Positions 1 to 10,393 of a DNA stretch of 64,000 bases are shown piece by piece (position 1 is the first letter of the stretch; every line of letters starts with the position of its first letter). Both the position numbers and the translations under genes were made by a program. This DNA comes from Phlegmacium glaucopus. Taxonomy: Eukaryota; Basidiomycota; Agaricomycetes; Agaricales; Cortinariaceae. The notes beneath the pieces are model-generated. The model made no database searches. It was not told the origin of the DNA and saw only the letters and a list, made by a program, of their open reading frames with translations. The DNA is taken from assembly GCA_015039465.1 (NCBI GenBank), contig MU130710.1:218060-282059 (forward strand). Direction: 5' to 3'.

Positions 1-620
1 AGCTCTGCCTCACACTCTCCTGTGGCTGTATTCCAGATCCGTGCAGTGTTATCATTAGATGCAGACACAATATAAATACCATCAGGAGAGAAGAGAGCAG
101 AGTGGACATGTCCTGAATGTCCTTTCAGCTCTGCCTCACACTCTCCTGTGGCTGTATTCCAGATCCGTGCAGTGTTATCATTAGATGCAGACACAATATG
201 CATGCCATCAGGAGAGAAGACAGCAGAGCAAACCCATCTTGAATGTCCTTTCAGCTGTGCCTCACACTCTCCTGTGGCTGCATTCCAGATCTGTGCAGTA
301 TTATCATCAGATGCAGACACAATATGCATACCATCAGGAGAGAAGACAGCAGAGCGGACATGTCCTGAATGTCCTTTCAGCTCTGCCTCACACTCTCCTG
401 TGGCTGTATTCCAGATTCGTGCAGTGTTATCATCAGATGCAGACACAATATGCATGCCATCAGGAGAGAAGACAGCAGAGTTGACAAATTCTGAGTGTCC
501 TTTTAGCACTGTCTCACACTCTCCTGTGGCTGTTTTCCAGATACATGCAGTCTTATCAAAAGATGCAGACACAATATGCATACCATCAGGAGTAAAGACA
601 GCAGATTTGACAATTCCTGA
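1..620 (-). repeat. Near-identical 126-bp WD40 repeat array
   Basis: Five consecutive copies of a 126-bp unit (42 residues) encode WD40 repeats of the NACHT protein. The core (FSPDGMHIVSAS, DNTARIW, ATGECEAELKGHS) is almost invariant at DNA level. Change is concentrated in the short segment after GHS/RHS: SGIVK, SEFVN, SGHVR, SRWVC and SGHVH, reading N to C. The copies nearest the window edge are the most alike. The array continues beyond base 1, so its full copy number is unknown. Confidence 0.93.
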
Positions 621-3139
621 ATGCCTTAGAACTGCTTCAGTCAGGCTCCATGCTTTCCTCCTTCCAAAGCAGAGTTTCCATGGACAATCCATTCTACTTC
701 CATATGCTTTCCAAATATCTGATTGTTCTGGCAGCCAAACTAATGCTGAAGGACATCCTTCAAGGCTGTTATTTTTAATTAAGTCATAATTTTCCTTCAG
801 GAATCTTTCAGCATCAATCACTGTCATCTTCAATAGTGTCTTGGCCTAATTTCTGTCATAAATGTAATTCATCTGCAGAAACATGTTCACTTACATTCAC
901 CCAATTTTCCATCTCATGGAGTGAATACATTGCCATTTCCAACTTTCCTAAAATACTCAAACAATCCATCCATCGCAGAAGATGTCTTTGGAAAAAATGC
1001 CTCACTTCATCAATCTCATTGTTGTTGTCTATATATGTGAAATGTGAAACCCAACTGCCACAAGCATATGCAAGAGATTCAGAAATATCTCCACATCTCC
1101 TCTCTGCCAAGTAAGATACCTGTTCTTGCTCTGACCATTCTTTCTCCATCAAGGATAGACACTGAAGTGCTAAATGCTTATGTGAAATACAGGGGTCAAG
1201 GTAGTACTTTGAGGAAAGAATTTGATTACTGATGAAATCATAGAAGGAAGCATGAAATGTTGAGATGGGCATATCAGAGTTTTGAGATGGAATATATATC
1301 AAGGAATGAAGAGAAGAAAGGGCAGCCACAGTGTGTTCTATGGGAATTTCCATCAAAGCACTGATGGCAGCCATGGAAAGAGGATTATAAACATATACAA
1401 CAGCTGTGAGAACCATGTCTATATTTTTCCTCTCCTTTTGATTTGTAAAGGCATAGGCAGCATCCAAAATTCTTTCATAAAGAATATCCAATGGATGAGT
1501 TACACCAGATGTTGCTTCCAATGTCATGTTGACCACATCTGAAAGACGCTGAGGCATGCTAGAACTACCCTTCTGAGCAATATATTTGCAGACAGTTGCT
1601 GCATAAATGAACAAGGTGCCAGACATATTGACAAGGCTTTCAAGCTCAGCCTGAGAAGGCCAATTATGCCTATTGTGCTTCACTTGGCCAAGCAAGCAAG
1701 CTTTAATATAAAGCTCAATATCAGCCTTGACAATCTCCTTCTCAACCTCATGAAGGATGAAGTTGGAATGATCCCAAGAACAATCAAAAGTCTCCTTGAG
1801 CACTATCTCTGGACGACTAGTGATCAAGAACTTGACTGGAAGAGATTTACTATACTTTGAGATCATAGAAAGCAACTCAGCCACAAGGGACTGGTTAGAG
1901 CACTCATCAAGTGCATCAAGAACAATAACTGGGACTATTCCTCCTCTGATAACATCCTTATATGCAGTCAGTGGCCTGACCATGAAATTCAGGAATTGTT
2001 TGCTAATCCTCCAAGACGTGCAGTCAGTACTTGGATCAGTTTTTACTACATCCAAGATGAGTTGGGGCAGAGAAGGGAGATACTTGGCCAACTGAAGAGA
2101 GATGGTGGGAATGATGCAATGAACATCACTGGTATCAGCCCGGAGATGAGAAGAGAAGAAGGTACCACCAAGGGAACCCTTTTCACGGAGGATTTCACTG
2201 AAAGAGTAAGCAATTGTCGTTTTGCCAGTTCCGGCCATTCCGTTGAGCCAGTATACCTTTGTGGTCGTATCATCGCTGGCCCAGACTCGCAGTGAATCGA
2301 GAATGGCCTTGCGAGTGTTCTCCGTACATGCGTTGCGTGGAATTGCTGCGTCGTATTCGGCAAACTGAGCACGTGGCAAGAGCTTCTCATGTAGTAGTGC
2401 ATCCTATAGTACGAACCAGCATTCAGCGCAGATCATCGGACTCGCAAAGATTATTTGCCCACTATGATTCGCGAGTTCGGTTGTTCATCTTCATCAGCAT
2501 TGGATGGCACATGCATATGGATCTGAGTCATCCGACACGATTATAGAACTGTCAGTACACAGATTGGTTTTTGTACAGATGGAATGATGCTTACACTATT
2601 GGCCATGTTAATCGTTGAGTGATGCAGGCGTACATCGTGAGCACCTTGGAAGGCAGACATTGAGCTATGGATGTTTGGAGTCATGTACTAAATGAGGAGC
2701 CATTAATAAACGACGGTTGTGAACGCAACACGGACGCTGACCGTGGATGGAGTTTCTGGTCCTGGGCTACTAGCAGAACCAAGTTGCCCGGGCACAATAG
2801 GTATCGATGCTGAAACTGGTACGGGATTTGGGAGGGACACTGTGTCTGCTTTGGGCGCGGTCATGACCGCTGTAGCAGTGTGATCGATGCTGACCACAGG
2901 GACTATGTTGAGCGGCAAGTGGCTTACAATAATGAGCAGATTAAGTAGATAATCAAGCAAATAGGAAATTCTGCCGCTCACCTTGTTCCAGTATCTGTCG
3001 TTGCCATACGGTTATCAGAGCTTGGATCCACGTCGATCGACAATGGTGTAGGCGGGTGTAACAAAGGAGAGAACTTCCCTTTGAGATGTCGAATAGCTTT
3101 GGTTATGCGATTGTTTTTAGATGGTCTTTCGCTCGACAT
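1..3139 (-). CDS. NACHT-WD40 NLR-like protein (3' end outside window)
   Basis: The protein has a P-loop GMAGTGKTT (about 2240) and a Walker B-like LDALDECS (about 1905), so it is a NACHT STAND NTPase of the kind fungi use in allorecognition and innate-type sensing. The NACHT and helical region is one open stretch (about 2402 to 895). A stop in that frame at 857-859 lies inside a clear 49-nt intron (846-894, GTAAGT...TTAG); splicing joins ENWVN to AKTLLKM and continues into at least five WD40 repeats up to the window edge. The proposed start is ATG at 3139 (MSSERPSKNN), an exon to about 2980 with donor GTGAGC, then an S/P/V-rich exon to about 2705. The junctions between 2400 and 2700 are unresolved. 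I recognise no N-terminal effector domain. The NACHT and WD assignments are firm; the 5' model is tentative. Confidence 0.85.
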
Positions 3140-3740
3140 GATGATGGTCAAGAGAGAGCGTCGTGCTATTTCCCACGGAGAGGAGTAACAATAAGTAAAA
3201 CCACTACTGCTGATTCCAACTGACGGTAATAACGTCCTTCGCCGGCCCTCCTCTCGCTACCTGAGCTTCATATTCCCAGGTTACTTCGCTTTGATGCCAC
3301 ATTAGATAGCGCCTACGAGATAGGCATAACGTTAAGAGACAAGGGAAGACTGTATCCTTGAATAAAGAGGCACAGTATAGCAGAAGATGAGAGCTACGGT
3401 CGTGGCTTCAACAATACCTAGGCCGTTGTAATCCTTTTGCATCAAACTCATTCGATGCCTGCAGGCCGAGCCCGATATGTCAAGACGCTACGGTGCGTGC
3501 ACAACCATCTTGTTCGCTGTATCCGAACTAGTTCCCTTCTGCAGCATACATTCACAGACCAATCTCGTATCTTGTCAAATAACACCCTTTGCAATGGGAA
3601 TGCCTCTGTTGTCTAAGTTTTCTGTCATTTTTTTTGGACACCCTTGACAGCTGTCTCTTGTTTTCTTGCAGATTGGGTCGGCAAGGAAGTGTCATCAACA
3701 GTGACGGAGACCTCGGACTTATCCTCACTCACCCAATGGC

Positions 3741-3801
3741 TACCGTTGGCAACTGGGTCCAGGTCTAAGTTTGGTAAACCTGGACCCAGTCGCGAACGGT
3801 A
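3741..3801. repeat. Inverted repeat (hairpin), 24-bp arms
   Basis: Left arm 3741-3764 and right arm 3778-3801 are reverse complements at 22 of 24 positions, around a 13-nt spacer. The core of each arm is ACTGGGTCCAGGT or its complement. No ORF explains the symmetry. It could be a tiny palindromic mobile-element remnant or a structured RNA. Confidence 0.75.
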
Positions 3802-4339
3802 ATAAATGGCGGCACCCCACCCGTTATGTATATTATAGGACTATCACCGCTAAATGTACGCCCCTTCGTTCTCAGCCGTTAACTTAGCATCGTATTTATA
3901 GTTAACGCCAGGGGTGAGCAAAATTTTCGGTGTTCCCTGCAGACAATTTTGTGGCCCCGTAAGTTCATTTGATTCCTCGGAATCATCAGAACGCGATCTC
4001 GTGAAGGCAACCTTTATGTGTGTTTGCCCTTGGTTTCTACCCTCCTCCTTGTGTTCGTTGACTGCGCTTACGCAACGTACTTGTGGCAAGTAATTTTTAC
4101 TTATTTAATCCACTTAATCTACACTTACAACCACTTGTAACACCAAAATAAGTGGATATTTTAAGGTAGTAAGTCCACTAAGTCCAATAACTGACTTTCT
4201 TGACGACATGAAGACAGTCAGTTGAGAAACCGCGGCCATATTGATGAGTTCCTTCGATTCCCGTAGATTCCCTGGATTTCCTTTGGATTGGTTCAACTTG
4301 CTAGGATTTACTTCGATCTCACTCTCACTCTCTCTCACT

Positions 4340-4545
4340 GGGGATACTAGAAGGCGAATGTCGTGTGAATGTTTAGAGGGCTCAAAGTGCCAAAAATAAT
4401 TACAGGATTTAAAATAAACTTCTCAAGGATCTTAATGTGCAAAATTAATCTGTCAGTTTTCGGTGGATGAAGTTAGTATTATTAGTATTACTCATGTAGA
4501 TATTTGTGCAAATGTAGTTTAACTGTTGTATAACGAATATTAACA
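4340..4545. repeat. Dispersed non-coding repeat, copy 1
   Basis: This segment resembles 44640-44890 in order and orientation. Shared words include CGTGTGAATGTTT, TGCCAAAAAT, ATTACAGGATTTA, ATTACTCATGTAGATATTTG and TGCAAATGTAGTT, separated by diverged or indel-bearing spacers. No coding potential is visible. It is most simply a pair of decayed transposable-element fragments. Confidence 0.6.
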
Positions 4546-4711
4546 TTCACACACCATCTGAGTCGTGTACATACGGAGAGGATAGTGGCAAGAGTCGGAA
4601 GTCACGGTCGGATTCGGGAGGGAGAACTGAACACGTGATTTAGATAATACTCTCATTTGATCGCGACCCGTTCATCGATCCTCTCTCTTCATCCACTTAT
4701 CCACAGAAAGA

Positions 4712-6224
4712 ATGGTTAAAGCTGTTGTTCTCGGAGCTGCTGGCGAGTTTTATTTCTGTGTTATATTTGGATTAGGTATTTACATATTGTGCAGGCGGTA
4801 TTGGGCAACCCTTGGCTCTCCTACTTAAAGCCAATCCTCTTGTTACTGAGGCACACTTGCTTCATTATATATGATAGATGGGATACCTAATGAACTATTT
4901 TTCAGCTCGGCCTCTTTGATATCGTCAACACCCCTGGAGTGGCATCGGATCTCAGTCACATCTCTACCCCTGCTAAAGTCGAGGGTTATCTTCCCCCTGA
5001 TGATGGCTTGAAGAAAGCTTTGACCGGAGCTAGCGTCGTTGTCATACCCGCTGGTGTCCCAAGAAAGCCTGGAGTACGTTGATCTTTTATTGATATACAT
5101 TTGAGTGATTTAATCATTTGTTATAGATGACTCGGTAAGTCTCCGAATTGTTATCTGATTACTAGGCATTTACGCGATGGGTCACGATCAGCGATGATTT
5201 ATTCAAGGCATGAATTTCTCTCTTCTCTATATTGACATTGGAAATAAGCCAAAATCAGATCAATGCGGGCATCGTGAAAGACTTGGCGACTGGAATTGCG
5301 ACCCATGCCCCAAAAGCTTTCGTGTTGGTAATCTCCAACCCAGTCAATTCTACTGTTCCCATTGTCGCAGAAGTATTTAAGAAATTCGGCGTATTCGATC
5401 CCAAACGGTAAATAAGATATTCGCTAATTAATGCTTTACCTAATATTCATTTTTGCAGTCTCTTTGGTGTCACTACCTTGGATGTCGTTCGCGCTTCGAC
5501 CTTCGTCGCTGAAGTCGTTGGCGATCTTTCCCTTTCCAAGGACGTTGTTGTCCCCGTGGTCGGTGGGCACAGCGGTGTCACAGTGCGTAAAATTTCAACA
5601 TGTTCGGTCGAGATAGTACTGACAAACCTGCGTTTCTACAAGATTGTCCCTCTCCTGTCCCAATCTTCTCATCCCTTGCCCTCAAATATTTCCAAAGACG
5701 CTTACGACACTCTTTTAAACCGCATCCAGTTTGGTGGAGATGAGGTTGTTAAGGCGAAGAGTGGCACAGGATCTGCAACGCTTTCTATGGCTTACGCTGG
5801 CGCTGAGTTTGCGTCGAAAATTCTCCGCGCGATCACTGGGGAGAAGGGCATCATTGCACCGAGCTACGTTAGCGTTTTAGCTGATGCTGCAGGTGGAGCC
5901 GCTTTGACCGAAGAGCTTGGCGAGGAACTTGCCTTCTTCTCATCCAATGTTGAATTCGGCGTACGTTTTTTCATATTGGATACCATGTCATTTTCAGAAC
6001 TGAGCCTCCGAAACTAGACTGGAGGTGTTGTCAAGGTCTTCCCCCTGGGTAAGATCACAGAGACAGAACAGGGGCTTATCAAGGCTGCCATTCCGGAGCT
6101 GTCGAAAAATATCGAGACGGTATGAATTTATTTTTCTGAAATCCCTCTTCACCTTATCGATCAATGCTCATAGGGTGTTAATTTTGTCGCCGAGGCATAT
6201 AAGAACGAAGAATCCAGATTGTAG
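4712..6224 (+). CDS. NAD-dependent malate dehydrogenase, PTS1-ended
   Basis: It interconverts malate and oxaloacetate with NAD. Ten exons (4712-4742, 4795-4850, 4906-5073, 5127-5134, 5192-5207, 5259-5407, 5459-5582, 5643-5960, 6018-6119, 6174-6224) give 340 residues. Visible are the dinucleotide-binding GAAGGIG at the N-terminus, DLSHI, the mobile-loop [21 protein letters not shown] and the catalytic-His GGHSGVT. There is no mitochondrial presequence, and the last residues are ESRL, a peroxisomal PTS1-type end. A peroxisomal or dual cytosolic/peroxisomal enzyme (glyoxylate cycle, redox shuttle) is inferred. Exons 4 and 5 are only 8 and 16 nt. Three introns (4743-4794, 4851-4905, 5208-5258) start with GC rather than GT, as forced by the conserved protein frame. 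Confidence 0.95.
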
Positions 6225-6533
6225 TTTATTTCCCAAATGTTTTTTAGAAGTTGTACATGTAGAAAGAAGAAAGTGAATGATTTTTACCTAGCTGTGGCTG
6301 TTCAGGTGGTTGTGTAAATTAACTGCAACCACCGAAAGTGCAATCTTATGCCCGACTTGACATGCTAGTAGAAGGGTATAAAAATTGATACATTATTTTT
6401 CACATAACTCATATCCCTGCGCTTCACTATCTCCTTGCGATTCACTATCCCCCTTCTGCCAACTCGAAATCTTGCGACGTCCCCATTCCTGGAGGCAGAA
6501 GATTGTAGTGCTATTTGGTTAAACTCCAAGAAA

Positions 6534-8178
6534 TTACTCAACTCGTTTCTTGGGTGGGGATTGCAGGTCGGAATCGACGTGGGTTGAAACATGAATGATT
6601 CCAAGCGACGTACTGGTATGCTCAAAGCCCTGAGACGTTATCGCATTATTCCACGTTCCTTGGTGTTGCGAATCTTCGGAAGAACCAGTTCTGCGAGAAT
6701 TTAGGGATGTCATGAGTGCGTTTGAGTACACTGTAAAGGTAGAATTAAAAGGGAACAGATTTAGTGGTTATCAGGGCAGCAGGTACTGGAAACTCACATT
6801 TGGACAACATCAGAGCACTGGGATTTTTTTTATTTGAGTCAAGGAGGCAGAGATTACAAGACAATAAACGCACAAAAGAACGTGAACGTTGGTGGTTGGA
6901 AGGCCCAGGAAGAAACCAAGTTCCAGTGTGGCGCACAATGTTGTTACGACCCCGGTTTCAACAGTGGAACGAATCAGGCGATTGAGGACCTTTTCGGTGC
7001 TTCCAAAGGCGCGTTTCTTTGCGGAATAAAGCTAGCAATAATAGTAATAGTAATTGATCTGTGAATGAAGATAGATATTAATGGTATAATGACCTACCAC
7101 ATAAACCATAGAAATTGATATAATCTACATGGACGCAATCTGAAATCAAGAAGTTGATATATGTCAATGAGAATGGGATGCATACCACATCCGCTAGAGC
7201 TGCGCCACCAAGCCAGACCTATCAATAACACATTACATCTCCTGGACAGCTAATCGTGGTCCGGGACTTACAATCGTTCTCGGGAACATACGATGAAGCA
7301 GTAAAATACTTTTGAGGGGTATAAACTGCAGAACCGAGGATAAGCTTTTGCAAAATCAGGAATGATAGCAACTGTTGAACACTTACGCCAATTGCTATCG
7401 AAAGGGCAGCCGCAGATTGCGCAAGTGCAATCTATATTATATTACCCAGGATTGAGCAGAGAAAAAGGGGAAGGGTTGAGAAGACTGACCACGACGATGA
7501 CAATTGGAATGATTTTCCAATTAACCATGACATGGATGCGCCAAGCATAGAATATCTGAACCCAAGCAGAAACTTCCAGGTTGATCTTTCCTTAGCATCC
7601 TCCAAGACACATATTTCACTATTACTCACCAGTTCCTGTTACCGCTGGAACGGCAGAAAAGGTCCACCCAGGGAATAGGAGGGCATTAAAACGACCCCAA
7701 CCCGAACATAGCGCGTGCCAAGCCAACGACCCCACAGCGACACTTTGAAAAACATCCAATAGAAAGATCATGTACACTGTTGATCCAGCCATAAGGGAAA
7801 CGCCGGGTAACTGTACGAATGAAAAACGAAAATACCGGAAAATTGAATTAAGAACTTGTCGCTGGGAAATCTAATATTGTACAAGTCTGTAACCTATAAA
7901 TCAATGTTACGTTTCTCAGCCAAGAAAAAAAGGTCACAAACACAGTTGGACGATGGATATGCCAAAAAGCATAAAGCTCATCAAGGAACCGACCAACTAC
8001 ATTGCCTTTCTAATTGGTGTCGGTTATTGGAAAACGAAGCGGATTGGCCTACCATAGGACCGACTCTGTTATTTTAAGTTAGTCACTGAATTGTCATCGA
8101 AGTAGGAAGAAACGTTATTTACAGTAGTAAGGTTGCGTTCGGCACTGGGACGTCTGATGGGGCAGTAGAATTCGACAT
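6534..8178 (-). CDS. DUF6534 multipass membrane protein
   Basis: It matches the Agaricomycete DUF6534 family: several transmembrane helices and a conserved C-terminal region ending SKLYSNALMTSLNSRR. Reading splice sites gives a short N-terminus (MSNSTAPSDVP, ATG at 8178), a 13-nt exon (8053-8065), then MLFGISIVQ, FLLDVFQSVAVGSLAW, FYAWRIHVMVNWK, WLGGAALADV, ISISMVYV, STEKVLNRLIRSTVETG and LPTTNVHVLFALMLSKL. A hydrophilic S/T-rich tail ends PPKKRVE at 6534. There are about ten small exons and all the introns I placed have GT donors. The function of the family is not known. The gene is tail-to-tail with malate dehydrogenase, 309 bp apart. The family call is secure; one N-terminal splice junction (near 7880-7950) is not. 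Confidence 0.8.
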
Positions 8179-8235
8179 AGCCTAAGGAATAGCGCAGACA
8201 TGGGAGGCATAATTTCATCACTATCTTTATAATCC

Positions 8236-8296
8236 CGGGGCTTGTTTCCGGTAAGCCACGAAGTGGCATTTCGTGGCTTACCGGAAAAAAGCCCCG
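8236..8296. repeat. Inverted repeat (hairpin), 27-bp arms
   Basis: Left arm 8236-8262 and right arm 8270-8296 are complementary at 26 of 27 positions, with a 7-nt loop. The core GGTAAGCCACGAA is perfectly mirrored. It sits 58 bp upstream of the DUF6534 start codon and next to the Ish1-like pseudogene. No T-run follows, and the GC-rich stem is unlike the surrounding AT-rich DNA. Confidence 0.8.
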
Positions 8297-8514
8297 TTAT
8301 GACAACTGGATGGAAATAAGGAGGTTGCGTATCGTATAGTTTACGGAAAATTACGACCATTACGAGTCCTTGAAAATGATTTGTTTTTTGTAGGTTGTAT
8401 GTCGTTCAAACAAAGTTTGAACAAAGTATGTGTGTGCTATTTATAAACCCCAGTCGTCGTTCAAAATCCGTACAACCAAGCTAGGTTTTACCGGATTACT
8501 TAACTTAGTCCACC

Positions 8515-9610
8515 GTCTCCGTTTTATCCTTTTTCTCCAAGTCCTGCAAGTTCAACGAACCACCCTTCTCACTAACCCTTTATCAGCGCATATAGCATAC
8601 TCTTCCTCTTTCGTATTCGCATACACCACATCCCCCCGCATGCTCGGTCTTCCTGTATCTTGCGTTAGCTTTGCCTTTCCATCTTCCCATCTCCCACTGA
8701 CGAGGCTCAAGAGTCCATGGGCTCTGTATAGGGAGGAATTCACGAGTTTCTTTGATCTTAATGAAGAAAACTTCGGCGCCGTTTATGTTTTGGAATACTA
8801 TAACGAAATTTATAATTTGAGGTACGAGGTAGCAAACATACCCAAGAGATCGGGATAGTCGCTAGGAATATATTCTTCACCGACAGCTTGCTCGCAGCTA
8901 ATATGTCAAAATGAACAGCTAGCTTTGCGTGTCGACCGTAAAAAAAAAACCTCAATTCCTGCTGTCACCAACCGTTCAAAGAAAATTAGTGATGAACATA
9001 CACCAATTTGACCAACTCGCGATGATCGCGCTCGACTGGAGCATCAAAACGCAATCGATAGGATACTATCGTCTGACCAGGCGGACCAAAAGCTATCTTT
9101 CGCACAAACGTACCAATTATCCTTGACCTAAAAGACTCCCGACTGAGTTAATGAACGCTTGTCCCTATTCGCTTGAGCCGCACCCTTCATGACTCCATGG
9201 TCAGCCAGCTGCTGTTTTAACCGGGAATCGGACCAAGCAATCGGACTGTCACGGGAAGGGAATGGATTGGCAGTATCGATATACGAACTATATTTCGAGT
9301 TAGTGAGCTGAGCCAGACGTTTTTCAAAAGTCCTTAGGAGCGGTCACCACGCCCTTGCCAGTTGAGTAGAAAACTTCCGAAAGAACATGATTCATCCCAT
9401 TTATTAAAAAAAGACATATCCCGAATTCCAGCAAACAATTCCTGACTGGAAGTGACCTAGTCTCTAGACTGGCAGCTCTGCTTGGGTTGCTGTATGTTTA
9501 AAAAGGGGGCATATTGTGGAATTTGCGTGTCGGATGAATTGCCAAACCAGGAGGCCTGAACGGCTAGGGGCCACATAATGATATTGTTTGATGGAAAGGC
9601 CCGGGACCAG
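8515..9610 (-). pseudogene. Broken copy of the Ish1/Msc1-like gene
   Basis: This stretch aligns in order with the intact Ish1-like gene at 21576-23382 on the same strand, including its 3' flank. Shared pieces include the codons for QASWFG near 9550, the block around 9310-9460, TGACTCCATGGTCAGCCAGC-like sequence near 9195, the CTGACCAGGCGGACCAAAAG block near 9078, and the tail encoding SLVSGRWEDGKAK near 8690. The position of the parent's ATG reads ATA here (9582-9584). Internal blocks are missing, notably the middle ISH1 repeats, and no frame stays open. It is non-functional as a protein gene. Degeneration is moderate, so the duplication is not ancient. Confidence 0.85.
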
Positions 9611-10393
9611 CCAGCTACTTTCTGGACGTGAATGATGGATGCACAAACAAGAGAGAAAGCTATTGGACCTATTAGGAGGAATTTAAAATAAATGGGATCT
9701 AGATCTAAGCGCATCTGTTAGAGTTCTATACCCAGTAAATATATATGATGCGGAACGGTACCATAATCTTGAAATCATGTTACGCGCCTAGGATACGAGT
9801 CGGGGTCATCGATAAATGGATAGGAGTGTGCGAAAAATATTTACACTATAGTTTTATGGCGTTCAAACAAGATACAATGATGCAAGATGAGATGTGCAGG
9901 AGAATTCTTCAAGGTGGATTATTTTTGGAAAGGTGTGAAGAGAAAAAAATAAAATATGATAGGAATGTCACCCAAATGGTGACTGTATAAGCCCAGAGTG
10001 ATCGTTAAAATGCGATGGAAAATAAATGAAGGGATAGTATTGAAAAGAGACTGGTATTGAACAAGAACTTGTTGGTAAAGGATACAGGCAACAAAAAAGA
10101 AAAGAAACAGAAGAAAGTGTTAAAAAAAAAACCAAAAGTAACTGTTGTCGTGAGTGCTGCTGGACGACCATAGTCCGTTCTTCTATTACATGCAAGTCGT
10201 AACTTTATAATGTGCCTCCTTGAGATGGCGATTGACAAACTAAACCGATAAATGTAGATTGCATGCATGCATGGGACAGAGAGCGAGAGAAAGAGACGTA
10301 AGAAAATTTTCAGGCAAATGGGTAAAGGAAGGACGTAGGATAGAAACAAAAAAGTGAAGAAGGTAAAATAGAAGATGAAGAAAGAAAAAAGTT
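9611..10393. other. Gene-free interval
   Basis: Between the pseudogene and the 3' end of importin beta I see only short ORFs without family resemblance. Purine-rich A/G tracts around 10020-10390 lie downstream of the importin stop and may be its 3' UTR. No RNA gene or repeat was recognised. Confidence 0.5.

Larger units (their letters stand above)
3140..4711. other. Gene-free interval
   Basis: About 1.6 kb lies between the divergent starts of the NACHT-WD40 gene and malate dehydrogenase. Only short, unconvincing ORFs occur. It contains a 24-bp-arm hairpin (3741-3801), a zone of imperfect inverted copies of an AAGTGGAT-like word (about 4090-4180), and a dispersed repeat (4340-4545) also found near 44.7 kb. 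It probably holds decayed mobile DNA plus the two promoters. Confidence 0.55.

Noticed and set aside
1..620. Regular 126-bp repeats considered as a CRISPR or satellite array
   Set aside because: The unit equals 42 codons and every copy translates to a WD40 repeat in frame with the NACHT gene.
857..859. In-frame TGA that would truncate the NACHT protein before its WD repeats
   Set aside because: It lies inside a 49-nt intron with a perfect GTAAGT donor and a TTAG acceptor. Splicing restores a continuous frame into the WD40 array.
4090..4340. Possible terminal inverted repeats of a transposon (AAGTGGAT/ATCCACTT words)
   Set aside because: The words are short and imperfect, with no transposase or target-site duplication. 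They are noted only as part of the gene-free interval.
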